Origin: Fagopyrum homotropicum
Taxonomy: Eukaryota > Streptophyta > Magnoliopsida > Caryophyllales > Polygonaceae
Length of the DNA stretch: 64,000 nt
Direction of reading: 5' to 3'
NCBI GenBank assembly: GCA_033239125.1
Contig: BSWB01000006.1
Location: 35,022,001 to 35,086,000, forward strand
The translations under genes were made by a program, and so were the position numbers. The notes under the pieces were generated by a model that saw only the letters and a program-made list of their open reading frames with translations, had not been told where the DNA came from and made no database searches. Shown here one piece after another: positions 20,925-34,546 of this stretch (positions are counted from its first letter, which is position 1; each line of letters begins with the position of its first letter).

Positions 20925-21988
20925 TAAGGAATTGTGTGAGCTCAAGTTCAGGTTGAGACATAATCGTACTTACCACACCATCAACATAGTGGTTTGGATC
21001 TTCTTCATGATCGGCCATTACACCCAAGTTTTCTTGTTCTTTCTCATCTTCTGTTTGATTGGTAGAATCTGAATCACTCCATAAAGCTACCATAGCTTTC
21101 TTCTTTCGATCATTCTTCCTAAAGTTGTTCCTCTTCTTTTGTGGACAATCCTTTACGAGATGATCTGTTTCACCACATTCAAAGCAAGTTAAACCTTATT
21201 TTTCTTATTTGGGTTAGAAAACTAACCTCGAGGTATTGATAATCGCTGATAATCTTTATTGTTTGCGAACTACTTCTTCATTTGAAGAATCTTTGCAAGA
21301 CCCCTCGAGATTAAGGCGAACATATATTCCTCATCTTCATCATCACTATCTTCCTCCTCTGATGGCTTATCATCTTTCTTGGATCTTGGAGCTACGTTCT
21401 TTGTATTGCATGGGAGCTCTCCATCTTCTTCACTAAGAACCATTTCGTGGGTGATGAGCTTTCTAAGAAGGTCGTCAAGAAGAAGTGTTGTGAGATTTTG
21501 AGCCTCTTCGACTACGGTCACCTTTGGTCCCCACTTGGCTTTAGGTAAGCTCCTTAGAATCTTTCTTACTTTTTCTTCATTTGTGAAGATCTTTCCAAGT
21601 GAGTCGAGGTTGTTCACGATCTCGGTGAACATTTCTTTAACATATTCGTTTGAGTTCATCTTGAATAGCTTATATTGTCCGAGGAAGATGTTTATCTTTG
21701 TTTCCTTAACTTGGCTTGTTCCTTCGTATGTGACAACTAGTTTATCCCGTATTTCTTTAGCACTCTTGCATGATGAGACACGGTTGAATTCATTTGTATC
21801 TAATCCACAATAGAGCAAGTTCATGGCCTTGTAGTTCTTTGAAACGTTATCCAAGTCGGTTTGTGTGAAGTTTGTTTCCTTCTTTGCGACTTGGACTCCT
21901 TCATCCGTGGTGGTTGAGATTTTAGGGTCATTTTGAATAATTCTACATAGTTCCATGTCCTGATCAATAACAAACATTTGCATTAGTG
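20925..21988 (-). pseudogene. Copia Gag, main part
   Basis: From 21988 down to about 21270 is a copia-type Gag (KNYKAMNLLYCGLDTNEF, KVRKILRSLPKAKW, acidic SEEEDSDDEDEE). A second CCHC knuckle, CFECGETDHLVKDC, lies near 21140-21190, followed by a linker to 20925. Stops and shifts occur near 21190-21250. The first 30 codons lie at 58705-58795, separated by element III; across the 5-bp target duplication the two parts are in the same frame. Confidence 0.88.
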
Positions 21989-21993
21989 CTCTC

Positions 21994-23754
21994 TGATAGC
22001 ATGAATTATAGTCTATATTTTGGGGCCTGTTTAGACGTTTTATCTTCAATAATCTGCATGTTTGAATGTATATTATGTGATTATATTGTCGTTTCATCTA
22101 CTTTTGCGGGAATCGAGGTCTACACCAAGTTTCGTTGTAATCTTAGGTAAAATGGCACATTTTGGATCGAAATGGAGCTAAGGAGCAAAGGAGTCATAGG
22201 AGCTACATTCTAGAGCTTAAGGAAGAACTCAGGAAGCATGGAGTTAATAAAGAAGATTCACTTTGGACCAGATTTAAGAGATTTCACATTCAACTGAGAT
22301 TCACCTCGGTCAGCTACAATGTCACCTCGACCGAGGTGATCTAGAGGAGCATCTCGACCGAGGCGAATACCCTGACGCGGCGAGATCGTTTATTCTTGGC
22401 TGAGATCTTTTATTTTTTGAAGAAGAGATCTTATATTTTTAGGCTGGATTTCTGGAAGGAAGATCATATATTTTAGAGATCTATTTTAGAGATTAAGATA
22501 TATTTTATTAGGATAGAATATTTTCAAGATATTTTATCTTTGGAAGATAATTCTCCTATACAAAGAGCTGGATTTTCCACAAATCCAACAACCCGCTACC
22601 ATCGCAGCACTTGGGGATTGAAGAAGCTGCAGTTAGGAAGGATTTTTGGAAGGTTGAAGGAATATTGAAGGAAGGATTGATAGCTTGTTATAGCTTTGTG
22701 AAGGGTTTTGTAAGACTTTCTTAGATTCCCTTCTTGTTGATTTGTCTTGTTGGATTTGTGATCCAAAGAACGCTTATTTGTTTGATATTTGATTCAGTTA
22801 TTAAAGCCTTGTTCTTAAGGTTTTTGTGTTCAAATATTCATTCTCTTCCCATATATTTGATTATCGCTTTCATGATGATGAGTGGCTAATTTCTTTGTGC
22901 GATTCTAGGGTGATTGGCTGAAGGTTGTGGGGAAAACAATGATAGAATAATTTTAAATTCCGGTAGGACCCTGAAAGCTCGAGTCTTTATCCTTAACCCT
23001 AGAACATCTCGTTCAGTCGATGAACACCTCGGCCGGGGTGGAACTTGACTGACCGAGGTGACTTTTCTGATCCGTAACTGAGAGTTAGGTGTTGGAGTTT
23101 GCCAAATCCTATTCTTATTACACCTTTTCTGGTTCAATGCAAGCCTAGGATGAGACTTACCCGGTAATTCCTTAGTTTGTTTACCCATGATCATAAGTGT
23201 AGGTAATAAAGGTTTATCCTTTATTAGGGTTTGAGTGTGCCTTCATCCCATCTTTGTGAGTCAGCCTGAGACTTACCCGGTAAAGGTTGATTCTATTCCC
23301 TTAGTTGGTGTGTTGGTTTGAGATTATAATTCCTTTCCTTAGTACCTTGGGACTTGCTCAGTAATAGGAACTTTTGGTTTGGAGTTAGTGAGTAGTGAGA
23401 CTTACCCGGTGATCTATTCCACTTTAGTAACACCTTCCCTTTGCAAAACCTCAGCTTTGTCCGCTTATCTTGAGATCTTGAGTTGAAACCACAACTAGAT
23501 GCTTTAATCCCTAGAATTTGCATATTTCCATTAATTGACTATACTATCATCTTTGATTGCTTTAATTGCTTTTTTGGTTAGTTGCAATATTGACTACCTA
23601 TATTGGTTTTGTTTCACCTAAGTCCCTGAGATCGACACCCCGGAATTCTTGCTTTTACTACGATTGACCCGTACACTGCGGGTTTGCATCCTTGTTTTAG
23701 GCATACATCTAGGGTTATAAATTTAAAGCTTGCACACACCATTTGGAGCGAACA
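21994..23754 (+). repeat. Element III 5' LTR
   Basis: TGATAGCATG...GAGCGAACA, 1761 bp. Palindrome clusters of family A at about 22303-22365 and 23010-23060; degenerate TATA (cctatacaaag) near 22553; the GAGACTTACCCGG repeat appears several times, one copy decayed. Confidence 0.95.
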
Positions 23755-23760
23755 AGTTTT

Positions 23761-23778
23761 TGACGCCGTTGCTGGGGA
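23761..23778 (+). promoter_or_regulatory. Degenerate primer binding site of element III
   Basis: TGACGCCGTTGCTGGGGA, the tRNA-Asp-type site with two changes relative to element IV, six bases inside the LTR. The changes are probably post-insertion decay. Confidence 0.75.
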
Positions 23779-23883
23779 CTTGGTCTAGACCGAGCCGGTT
23801 GCGGTAGTCTTTCGGGGCACTTGCCCCTATTTCTACTAACCACTCTACTTGAGTGACTTTCGCAGGTTCTTTCTTGTAGGTTT

Positions 23884-26800
23884 ATGCGAAGAACCCGCGC
23901 TGGGAAGGAAATCGTTCCTTACGATCCCGAACCAGAAAAGACATACAAAAGACTCTTGAAAGAAGCTAAGATGACCAACCAAGAGAATCGCGATCTTGAG
24001 GCCGAATTGAAGGAGGCATTGGAACAACTACGCCTCAGTAAAGAAGAACTACGACTCGAAAAGGAAGAAACTCGCGCAAGGACGGAAGCGATCGAAGTAG
24101 ATATGGCGACTTTACGGGACCAATATCTACCTCGACCAGTTCTAGATCCTCGACCGAGGCAGGACCCAACTTCAGTTGCCCCGGCCGAGATACTTCCACC
24201 TCGGATGTCAGTCTGAGATGTTCTTGTTACAGGTATTCCACAGACCCTAGGGCAGAGGATGGACCCCAACTAGCAACTGAGGCGTCTAGGAGTCAACCTA
24301 GGTGATCCAGCGGACCATGACTATGAGCTTCGACCGCAAGTTCTTTCCATGATTCGCCAATGCCAGTTTGGAGGGCTAGAAAGGGAGTCTCCGCATTAAC
24401 ATCTGCAAAACTATGAGATCTTGATGGAGACCTTGAGACCTTCAAGGCTGGAAAACAACAATTACAAGCTAAGGCCTTTCTACTTCTCTTTGAAAGATAG
24501 GGCGCTTACTAGGTATCAATCTCTCCCTCCAGGAAAAATCAACACTTGGGAGGAGATGACGACAGAGTTCTTGACTAAATTCTTTCCCCCCTCTAAGACC
24601 ACGAAAATGAGAGGGAAGATCAATGCATTCATCATGAAGGACAAGGAAAGTTTGTCCAAGTCATGGGAGAGATTTAAAGACATCCTTTTGGATTGACCAC
24701 ATCATGGGATTCCAAAGATAGAGTTGTTGGAGATATACTTCAAAGGACTGGACGGACACCCAGTTCAACCTCCAACTACTGTCCGCCGGCGTGTTCATGG
24801 ATATGCCGATTGACGAAGCTTGGGAGTTCATAGAGAAGCAAGCTTTGCACATGGAGAAATACTCCCACCAAGGAGCTGAAGGTGGAGTTAAAAGAGTCAA
24901 ATTCCAAGAAGCTCCATCAAACAATGATCAACTCACCTCTTTCAAGAATGATGTGAAGTAATTGAAAGACCTTTTGGTTGCTCAAACCAAGAAAGAAGAT
25001 GAAGGATATCAAAGCTCAAGGAACAACAATGGTTACCGGAACAACAACAACGGTTCCCGGAACAACAACTACAACAACAATAGAGGATCCAACAGCAATA
25101 ATTGGAGGCCATACAATCAAAATTCAGGTAACTCTTACTCTAACTCCAATTCAAACAACTCTTCTAATCCTTTCCTCTCTTCTTCTTCTTCTTCTTCTTC
25201 TACTCCGTTGAAGAGTCAGGAACAAGGATCAAGTTCGTCCCAACCAGAAAAGAAAGATGCAGTGTTGGAGGCCATCTTGATCAAGCTAAACTCGACGGAG
25301 AAATCCATGACTTCATTTTTGAAGGCACAAAAAGCCTTAGAACAACAATTCTTTAACAAGGCGAATGAAGCGCCAAGAGATCCAGGGAAGCTTCCAGCAA
25401 GGACGGAAAACAACCCTAAAGGACAGATCATGGCAATAACGATGAGAAGTTGACTGAAAACTGCAAATCCAGTGCCTCGGTCGATGTCAGTACAGACGAA
25501 GAACACCTCGGTGCAGGCACAGTCGAAGAACACTTCGGCCGAGGTGCCAACTGAGGTCTTGTCTCAGAGAGCGTCGGACAAAACTGAAGTTTATGTCCCA
25601 CCTCCTGCATATAAACCACCACTTCCATTCCTCCAGTCAAGGGCCAGAGCACATCTAGACAAGCATTTTGGTAAGTTTCTTGACTTGATGAATAAACTAC
25701 ATATTAATATCCCTTTCCTTGATGCTATTCTAGGGATGCCCGCCTATGGGAAGTTCTTGAAATAAATTCTATCAAGAAAGAGGAAGTTGGAAGACTTTGG
25801 TGAAGTAAGGATGACATCTAAATCCTCGGAACTCATTCAAATCATGAAGGAGAAGATACCACCCAAATTAAGGGATCCCGACTCCTTTTGCATTCCCATT
25901 CAAGTTGGGGATGTCACTTGTGAGGCGTTGTGTGATCTAGAAGCCAGCGTGAGCATCATCCCGCTGGAGATATGTGTAAGGATCGGCCTTAGAGAGCCCA
26001 AGCCGGTGAAGATACGATTGTACATGGCAGACCGCTCCATTACCCATCCCGTGGGCATTTTGGAAGACGTTCCGGTTAAGTTAGGTAACTTCTATTTACC
26101 TATAGACTTTGTTGTGCTTGATATTCCCGCAGATTATCCCGTTCCTATCATTCTCGGGAGACCATTTCTAGCAACTTCGGGTAGCAATATGGATTGTAAG
26201 AACGCCAAGTTAAAATTCAACATTGGCGGAGATGAAGTGGAGTCTGCATTGCTTGCCACAATGAAGGGAGAGCTGCTAGGGGATGATATCTTCAACATCT
26301 ATGATGAAGAAGAATCAAGAGAATTTGTGAGCTCTATCCTTATTAACGATCCACTTGAAAAAGTTATTAGCTTTAGCTTAATGGAGGAAGGTATAAATGC
26401 TTCTTGTGTTGCAGATATACGGAACTTAAAAGCACTGGAAGAAGATCCAGGAGCTAAATTTGAAAGATTAATCCAGGAGAAGAAGATCTCCAGTTTCGGT
26501 CCTAGTTGCAATACCTCGACTGAGGCACCTTCTGAACAAAGCGAGGTGTTCTTGACTGAAGAACATCTCGGTCACCCTCTCTGGACCTCGACCGAGGTAG
26601 AAAGCGAGATGATGTCAACTGAGAATAACAAACTTCTTATTCCCTTTTCTGAATTTCTCCACCAAGCTTCTGATAATAAAGAGCCTTGGTATGCTGACAT
26701 TGTTAATTATCTTGTTTGCCAGGAAATACCACCCAGATTAACGTACGCTCAAAGGAAGAAATTCTTTAAGGATGTACGCCATTACAATTGGGATGAACCT

Positions 26801-27961
26801 CTACTATTTAAGAGAGGTCCGGATGGGATGCTTCGAAGATGCATTCCGGAAGATGAAGTTACTAGTGTCATACGGCATTTTCACTCACTTCCTTGTGGAG
26901 GGCATGCTAACGCTCACACAACGTGCGCCAAGGTATTACGTTCCGGTTTCTTTTGGCCTACATTATTTAAGGATGTGCAAACGTTTGTGGTCTCTTATGA
27001 TGCATGCCAAAGAACAGGGAACTTATCTAGGAGGAATGAGATGCCACTCAATAACATACAGGAGGTTGAGATCTTCGATGTATGGGGGGTAGACTTCATT
27101 GGACCTTTCCCATCATCCGGATGAAACCTCTACATTCTCGTAGTTGTCGACTACGTCTCTAGAAGGGTTGAAGCCATTGCCTCCCCCACTAATGACGCCA
27201 TGGTGGTTGTGAAGTTCTTTAATAGGACTATCTTTCCACGTTTTGGGACTCCACGCATCATCATCAACGATGGAGGGACACGTTTCATCAACCAGAAGTT
27301 TAAGGCACTTCTATCGAAGTATGGGGTAACCCACAAGGTAGCAACCCCGTATCACCCTCAAACTAGTGGACAGGTCGAGATCTCAAATAGAGAAATTAAA
27401 GCAATCCTGGAGAAGACCGTCTCTAGGACGAGGAAGGATTGGTCCATGAAGTTGGACGACGCTCTTTGGGCCTACATGACCGCATTCAAGACACCCATTG
27501 GTACCACCCCTTATAATTTGGTATATGGGAAGTCTTGTCATTTGCCCGTTGAGCTGGAACACAAAGCATATTGGGAGATCAAATGGTTGAACTTCGACAT
27601 CAGAGACGCCGGCAAGAAGCGGCTATTGGACATCAACGAGCTAGAGGAGCTGCGTTTGAATGCTTATGAGAATGCCAAGATCTACAAAGAAAGGACGAAG
27701 AAATGGCATGACAAGCGTATCATTCCTAAGGAGTTCAAAGAAGGAGACTTAGTTATACTCTTCAACTCCCGTCTTCGCCTTTTTCTAGGTAAGTTGAGAT
27801 CTAGATGGACCGGACCTTATGTTGTGAAACATGTTTTCCCTTATGGTGCAGTTGAGATTTGGGGAGAAAAAAGTGGAAGCTTCAAGGTCAATGGTCATAG
27901 ACTTAAGAAATACAAAACGGAAGTCCCGGTTGAGGAGGTTGCACCACTATACCTTGTTTAA
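23884..27961 (+). pseudogene. Gag-protease-integrase of element III, degenerate, no RT
   Basis: Same plan as element IV: coiled coil, Gag domain (24421-24696), Asn-rich tract (about 25020-25100), protease (CDLEASVSIIP near 25936, with E for G after DL), acidic linker, then H2C2 and integrase core (26870-27420). In-frame stops include 24214 (TGA for an Arg codon in the relatives), 24396 (TAA), 24694 (TGA), 24959 (TAA), 25451 (TGA), 25762 (TAA) and 27122 (TGA), plus a frameshift near 24750. The RT-RNase H deletion lies near 26620 right after the phrase gagatgatgtcaactgag, the same place as in element IV. Not functional. Confidence 0.9.
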
Positions 27962-28134
27962 GGACACCGTACGGTCCAGCTAGCGACCTTAAATCAAGCG
28001 CTTCTTGGGAGGTAACCCAAGGTATTGCTTTCTTTCCCTTTCCTAATCTAGCTTTAGATAGTTTGCTTTTACTTTGCTTTGCTTTGTTTTTGGTGTCCTA
28101 GACAAGCAACAAGTACTCTCTAAGGAAGGAATAC
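27962..28134 (+). other. pol-ORFX spacer of element III, first part
   Basis: Contains the conserved hairpin CTTGGGAGGTAACCCAAG (28004-28021) after the pol stop, then ends at the TSD AATAC (28130-28134) where element I is inserted. It continues at 53445. Confidence 0.8.
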
Positions 28135-29892
28135 TGATAGCATGAATTATTGTCTATATTTTGGGGTTTGTTTAGACGTTTTATCTTCAATAATCTGCAT
28201 GTTTGTATGTATATTATGTGATTATATTACCATTTCATCTACCTTTGCGGGAATCGAGGTCTACACCTAGTTTTGTTGTAATCGTAGGTAAAATGGCACG
28301 TTTTGCATCAAAAAGGAGCAAAAGGAGCTATGGAGTCATTGGAGCTACATTCAGGAACTTAAGGAAACATCCAGGAAGCATGGCCATGGATTAGAGATTC
28401 ACTTTGGACCAGATTTGAGAGATTTCACATTCAGTTGTGACTCACCTCGGTTGACTACAAAGTCACCTCGACCGAGGTGATCCAGAGAAGTCGACTCGAC
28501 CGAGGCGAACACCTGGGACGCGGCGAGAATATTTTATTCTTGGCTGAGATCTTTTATCTTTGGAAAGAGGATCTTATATTTTTGGGCTGGGTTCCTGGAA
28601 GGAAGAAGATAAGATAGACCATATATTTTACCTATTTTTATGGGAAGAGATCTTTCTAAGATATCTTATCTTTGGAGAGTAATTTTCCTATAAAAAGGGT
28701 TGGATTTTCCACAAAACTATATCATGCTATACCACCGATTGTGTTTTATACACCGCTGCAGCCATACTCCAGTTGGGAGATTCGAAGAACCTTTTTGAAG
28801 GTTGAAGGAAGAAAGTCTATAGCTTTAATAGCTTTTGAAGGGTTTTTGTAAGATCATCTTATATTTCCTTCCTCTTTGTTGATTGTCTTGTTGGATTTCT
28901 ATCCAGTGAACGCTTGTTGGTTTGATAATTGATTCAGTTATTGAAGCCTTTCTCTTAAGGTTTTCTTGTTCAATTATTCTCTTTCTTCCCATACATTTGA
29001 TTAATACTTTCATGATGATGAGTGGCTAATCACTTTGTGTGATTCTAGGGTGATTGGCTGAAAGTTGTGGGAAAAACAATGATAGAATAATCTTAATCAC
29101 AGTAGGACCCTGAAAGTTCGAGTCTTTACCTTAACCTTAAGCATCTCGCTCAGTCGATGAACATCTCGGCCGGGGTGGAATTTGGCTGACCGAGGTGACT
29201 TATCTGATCCGAAACTGAGAGTTAAGTGTTAGAGTTTGCCAAATCCTATTCTTATTACACCTTTCCTGGTTCAATGCAAGCTTAGGATGAGACTTACCCG
29301 GTAATTCCTTTGTTTGTTTACCTAAGATCATAAGTGTAGGTAATAAAGGTTTATCCTTTATTGGGGTTTGAGTGTGCTTCCATCCCATCATTGGGAGTTA
29401 GCCTGAGACTTACCCGGTAAAGGTTGATTCTATTCCCTTAGATGGTGTGTTAGTTTGAGGATATAGTTCTTTATCTTAATTCCTTGAGACTTACCCGGTA
29501 ATAGGAGTTACGGTTTGGGATTAGTGAGTAGTGAGACTTACCCGGTGATCTATTCCACTTTAGAAACACCTTCCGTTTGCAAAAACCTCAGCTTTGTCCG
29601 CTTATCTTTAGATCTTGAGTTGGAACCACAACTAGATGCTTTAATCCCTAAAATTGCATATTTCTTTTATTGACTTTTATCATCTTTGTTTGATTTTTTA
29701 AAAATGCTTTGTGGTTAGTAATTGGTAAAGCTTACCTATTCCGACTTTGTTTCACTAAGTCCATGTGATCGACCCCTGGAATTCCTTGCTTTTTACTACG
29801 ATTGACCCGTACACTGCGGGTTCACATCCTTGTTTTAAGCTTACAACTAGGGTTATAAGTTTAAAGCTTGCACACACCGTTTGGAGCGAACA
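28135..29892 (+). repeat. Element I 5' LTR
   Basis: TGATAGCATG...GGAGCGAACA. Palindrome cluster 28440-28512 lies about 180-250 bp upstream of the TATA box (cctataaaaaggg, 28689-28696). A second cluster lies at 29142-29203 after GACCCTGA. GAGACTTACCCGG occurs at 29289, 29405, 29486 and 29533. Confidence 0.95.
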
Positions 29893-29898
29893 AGTTTT

Positions 29899-29916
29899 TG
29901 GCGCCGTTGTCGGGGA
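29899..29916 (+). promoter_or_regulatory. Primer binding site of element I
   Basis: TGGCGCCGTTGTCGGGGA, six bases inside the LTR; one change from the tRNA-Asp-type site of element IV. Confidence 0.82.
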
Positions 29917-30019
29917 TTTGGTCTAGACCGAGCCGGTTGCGGTTTGCTTTTGGGGCACTTGCCCCCGTGTCTACTAACCACTCTACTTGAGTGACTTTCG
30001 CAGGTTCTTTCTTAAGTTT

Positions 30020-33000
30020 ATGCGAAGAACCCGCACTGGGAAGGAAATCGTTCCTTACGATCCCGAACCAGAAAAGACATATAAACGACGCTTAAGAGAA
30101 GCGAAGATGGCCAACCAAGACAATCGCGATCTTGAGGCCGAATTGAAGGAGGCGTTAGAACAGCTACGCCTCAGCAGAGAAGAACTGAGGCAAGAGAAAG
30201 AAGAAACTCGCACCAGGACTGAAGTGATTGAAGCAGATATGGCAGCCTTACGAGACCAATATCTACTTCGACCGAGGGAAGACCCAGTTCCCGATCCTCA
30301 ACCGGTGCAGGTCCCAGTTCCAGACCCTCGACCGAGGCAGGTCCCAGTACCTGACGCCCCGGCCGAGGTACTTCCACCTCAGATGCCATTCCGATGCGCT
30401 CTTTTTGCAGGAATCCCGCAAACCCTAGGTCAAAGGATGGACCCTAATCAACAACTGAGGCGTCCAGGAGTTAACCTAGGAGATCCAGCGGACCATGACT
30501 ATGAACTTCGACCGCAAGTTCTTTCCATGATTCGCCAATGCCAGTTCGGAGGGGTAGAGAAGGAATCTCCGCATCAACATCTTCAAAACTATGAGATCTT
30601 GATGGAGACATTGAGACCCTCAAGAATAGAAAACAACAACTACAAGCTAAAACCTTTTTACTTTTTTTTAAAAGATAGAGCTCTTACTTGGTATCAATCT
30701 CTTCCTCCAGGAAAAATCAGCACTTGGGAGGAGATGACTACGGAATTCTTGACTAAATTCTTTCCCTCCTCTAAGACCGCTGAAATGAGAGGGAAGATTA
30801 ATGCATTCATTATGAAGGACAAGGAGAGCTTGTCCAAGTTATGGGAGAGGTTTAAAGACATTCTCTTGGATTGCCCACATCATGGGATTCCAAAGATAGA
30901 GTTGTTGGAGATATACTTCAAGGGACTCTACGGAAGCACCCAGTTTAACCTCCAACTACTTTCCGCCGGTACATTTATGGATATGGCGATTGACGAAGCT
31001 TGGGACTTCATTGAGAAGAAAGCTTTGCATATGGAGATATATACCCACCAAGGAGCGGAAGGTGGAGTTAAAAGAGTTAACTTCCAAGAAGCTCCGCCAA
31101 ACAACAATCAACTCACGTCTTTGAAGAATGACGTGAAGCAATTGAAGGAACTCTTGGTTGCTCAAACCAAGAAGGAAGATCAAGGATCAAGGAACAACAA
31201 CAATGGATACCATAATAACAACAACAACGGTTCCCGGAACAACAATTACAACAACAATAGAGGATCCAACAGCAACAATTGGAGGGCGAACAACCAAAAT
31301 TCCGGTAACAATCATTCTAACTCCAACTCTAACGATTCCTCTAATCCTTTCCTCTCTTCCCCTTCTTCTTCTTCTACTCCATTAAAGAGCCAGGGGCAAG
31401 GATCAAGTTCGTCCCAGCCGGAAAAGAAAGACGCGGTGCTGGAGGCTATCTTGATCAAGCTTAGTGCTATGGAGACATCCATGACTTCATTTTCGAAGGC
31501 CCAAAAAGCCTTTGAACAACAACTTGCTAGTAGGGCGAATGAAGCGCCAAGAGATCCAGGGAAGCTTCCAGCATGGACGGAAAGCAACCCTAAGGGCCAG
31601 ATTATGGCCATAACAACGAGGAGTGGACTGAAGACAGCAGATCCAGTGCATCGGTCGGTGCCAGTACCAATGAAGACCACCTCGGTCCAGGTGCAGTCGA
31701 AGAACACTTCGGCCGAGATGCCAACCGAGGTGGAGCCACAGAAAGCGGAGGGGAAAACTGAAGTTTATGTTCCACCTCCTGCATATAAACCACCACTTCC
31801 ATTCCCCCAGTCAAGGGCCAGAGCACATCTAGACAAGCACTTTGGTAAGTTCCTTGACTTGATGAATAAACTGCACATTAACATTCCTTTCCTTGATGCT
31901 ATTCTAGGGATGCCCGCCTATGGGAAATTCTTAAAAGAGATCCTATCAAGGAAGAGGAAACTGGAAGACTTTGGTGAAGTAAGGATGACATCTAAATCCT
32001 CGGAGCTTATTCAAATCATGAAGGAGAAGATGCCACCTAAGTTGAGAGATCCCGGCTCATTTTGCGTTCCCATTCAAGTTGGGGATGTCACTTGTGAAGC
32101 CTTATGTGATCTAGGAGCCAACGTGAGCATCATTCCGCTGGAGCTATGTGTGAAGATCGGACTTGGAGAGTCCAAGCCGGTGAAGATTCGATTATACATG
32201 GCGGATCGCTCCATTACCCATCCCGTGGGAATTTTAGAAGACGTTCCGGTCAAGTTAGGTAACTTCTATTTACCTATAGACTTTGTTGTACTTGACATTC
32301 CCGCAGATTATCCTGTTCCTATTATTCTCGGGAGGCCATTTCTAGTAACTTCGGGTTGCAACGTGGATTGTAAGAACGCCAAGTTGAAATTCAACATTGG
32401 TGGAGATGAAGTGGAGTTCGCATTACTTGCGGCCATGAAGGGAGAGCAGCTAGGAGATGATATCTTCAACATCTATGATGAAGAAGAATCTAGAGAATTG
32501 GTGAGCTCTATCCTTACTAACGATCCACTTGAAAGAGTTATTAGTTTCAGTTTAATGGAGGAAGGTATAGATGCTTCTTGTGATGCAGATATACGGAGCT
32601 TAAAGGCACTGGAAGAATATCCAGGAGCAAAAACTGAGAAACTAATCCAGGAGACGAGGATCTCCAGTTTCGGTTCCAGTTGCAGTACCTCGACCGAGGC
32701 ACTTTCTGGACCAAGCGAGGCGACTGAAGAACATCTCGGTCAACGCCTCTGCGCCTCGACCGAGGTCAAAGGCGAGATGATTTCAACTGAGACTTCCGAA
32801 AGTCCAGTTTCTGGATCTACTCCATTAGAAGGAGGAAGCCAGGATTCCCCTCAGAAAGCACCCCCAGTTGTGGAGCTTAAACAACTCCCAAACCACTTGA
32901 GATATGTTTTTCTTGGACCGGATTCCACTTATCCCGTTATTGTTAGTGCTTCCCTCTCCGAATCTGAATTGTCTAAACTAATGCATGTCCTGAGAAAGCA

Positions 33001-34546
33001 TCAAAAGGCTTTGGGTTATACTATAGATGATCTTATTGGCATTAAGCCTTCTTTCTGCATGCATAGAATTCTAATGGAGGACGATCATAAGACTTCACGG
33101 GAACCTCAAAGACGGTTAAATCCGATCATGAAAGAGGTTGTGAAGAAGGAAATTCTTAAGTTGTTGGATGCAGGTATCATATATCCTATCTCGGACAGCA
33201 AATGGGTTAGCCCGGTGCATGTAGTTCCGAAGAAAGGAGGGATGACCGTTGTGACGAATAAGAACAACGAGTTAATCCCAACCAGGACCGTTACGGGCTG
33301 GAGGGTTTGCATTGATTATAGGAAGCTGAACACGGCCACTCGGAAGGACCATTTTCCACTTCCCTTCATTGATCAAATGCTCGAACGGTTGGCCCAACAT
33401 TCACACTTTTGCTACTTAGACGGCTATAGTGGATTCTTCCAGATTCCTATCCATCCGGATGATCAGGAGAAGACCACTTTCACTTGTCCATGGGGGACAT
33501 TTGCTTATAGGAGGATGCCATTTGGATTGTGCAATGCACCCGCTACCTTCCAGCGATGCATGATGGCTATTTTTTCCGAGTACATAGAGGAGATCATGGA
33601 GGTATTTATGGATGATTTTTCAGTATATGGTTCCTCTTTTGATGATTGCCTATCTAACCTTTCTCTAGTGCTACAAAGATGTGAGGACACTAATCTTGTT
33701 TTGAATTGGGAGAAGTGTCATTTTATGGTTAATGAAGGCATTGTGCTAGGACACCTCGTTTCTAATCGAGGTATTGAGGTCGATCGCGCTAAGATCGAGA
33801 CTATTGAGAAACTCCCTCCCCCTTGTTCTGTTAAAGGTGTGAGGAGTTTTCTCGGGCATGTAGGTTTCTACAGGAGATTCATCAAGGACTTCTCTAAGAT
33901 TTCTAAACCTCTAACTAACCTCTTGAATAAAGACGTTGTTTTTGAGTTTTCGCAGGAGTGTCTTGATGCATTTTACAGGATTAAGGAAGCGTTGATCTCC
34001 GCTCCCATTATCCAACCTTCGGATTGGACCTTGCCCTTTGAGATCATGTGTGATGCTAGTGATGTAGCCGTAGGAGCGGTGCTTGGACAGAAGAAGGATG
34101 GCTGGACCACCGCCATTTATTATGCTAGCAAGACGCTAGATGTAGCCCAGCGCAACTACGCTACCACCGAGAAGGAGTTATTGGCGGTTGTATATGCTTT
34201 CGATAAGTTTCGTTCTTACTTAGTAGGAGTGAAAGTCATTGTCTACACCGACCATGCAGCCATCCGTTACTTGCTTGCTAAGAAAGATGCCAAGCCACGC
34301 CTTATTCGATGAATTCTCTTGCTTCAAGAGTTTGACTTAGAGATCCGCGATAAGAAGGGATCCAAAAATTCTGTTGCGGATTACCTCAGCCGGCTACCTG
34401 CATCTTCACGCGAGAAGGACGACCCATCCATAGACGATTCATTCCCCGATGAGCAATTACACTTGTTGGAGCGTTTGATAGACTTACTTACTTCACCCCA
34501 CGATGGAGGTGAAGTATGGGGTGAGGGCACCTCCCATCACGTATAG
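30020..34546 (+). pseudogene. Gag-protease-RT-RNase H of element I, integrase deleted
   Basis: Starts at the ATG for MRRTRTGKE. Order: coiled coil, Gag domain (30640-30920), Asn-rich tract (31190-31300), protease (CDLGANVSIIP, near 32105), palindrome-rich acidic linker (32685-32775), RT (DAGIIYPISDSKWVSPV near 33170; FMDDFSVYG near 33605), RNase H (IMCDASDVAVGAVLG near 34045; YTDHAAIRYLL near 34245). TGA at 34310-34312 replaces the Trp codon found in element II; beyond it the frame stays open to 34546. After the RNase H tail (DYLSRL, DDSFPDEQLH) the sequence jumps near 34493-34500 to GEVWGE, a phrase from the end of integrase, so H2C2 and the DDE core are gone. RT and RNase H motifs look complete. 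Confidence 0.9.

Noticed and set aside
28203..28394. 63-codon frame in the LTR of element I, repeated at 51755-51946
   Set aside because: It exists twice because of the LTRs; the sequence is A/T-rich U3 without recognisable protein features.
29289..29548. CRISPR-like array of short direct repeats
   Set aside because: Spacing is uneven (about 45-115 bp), it recurs in every family A LTR, and the DNA is plant.
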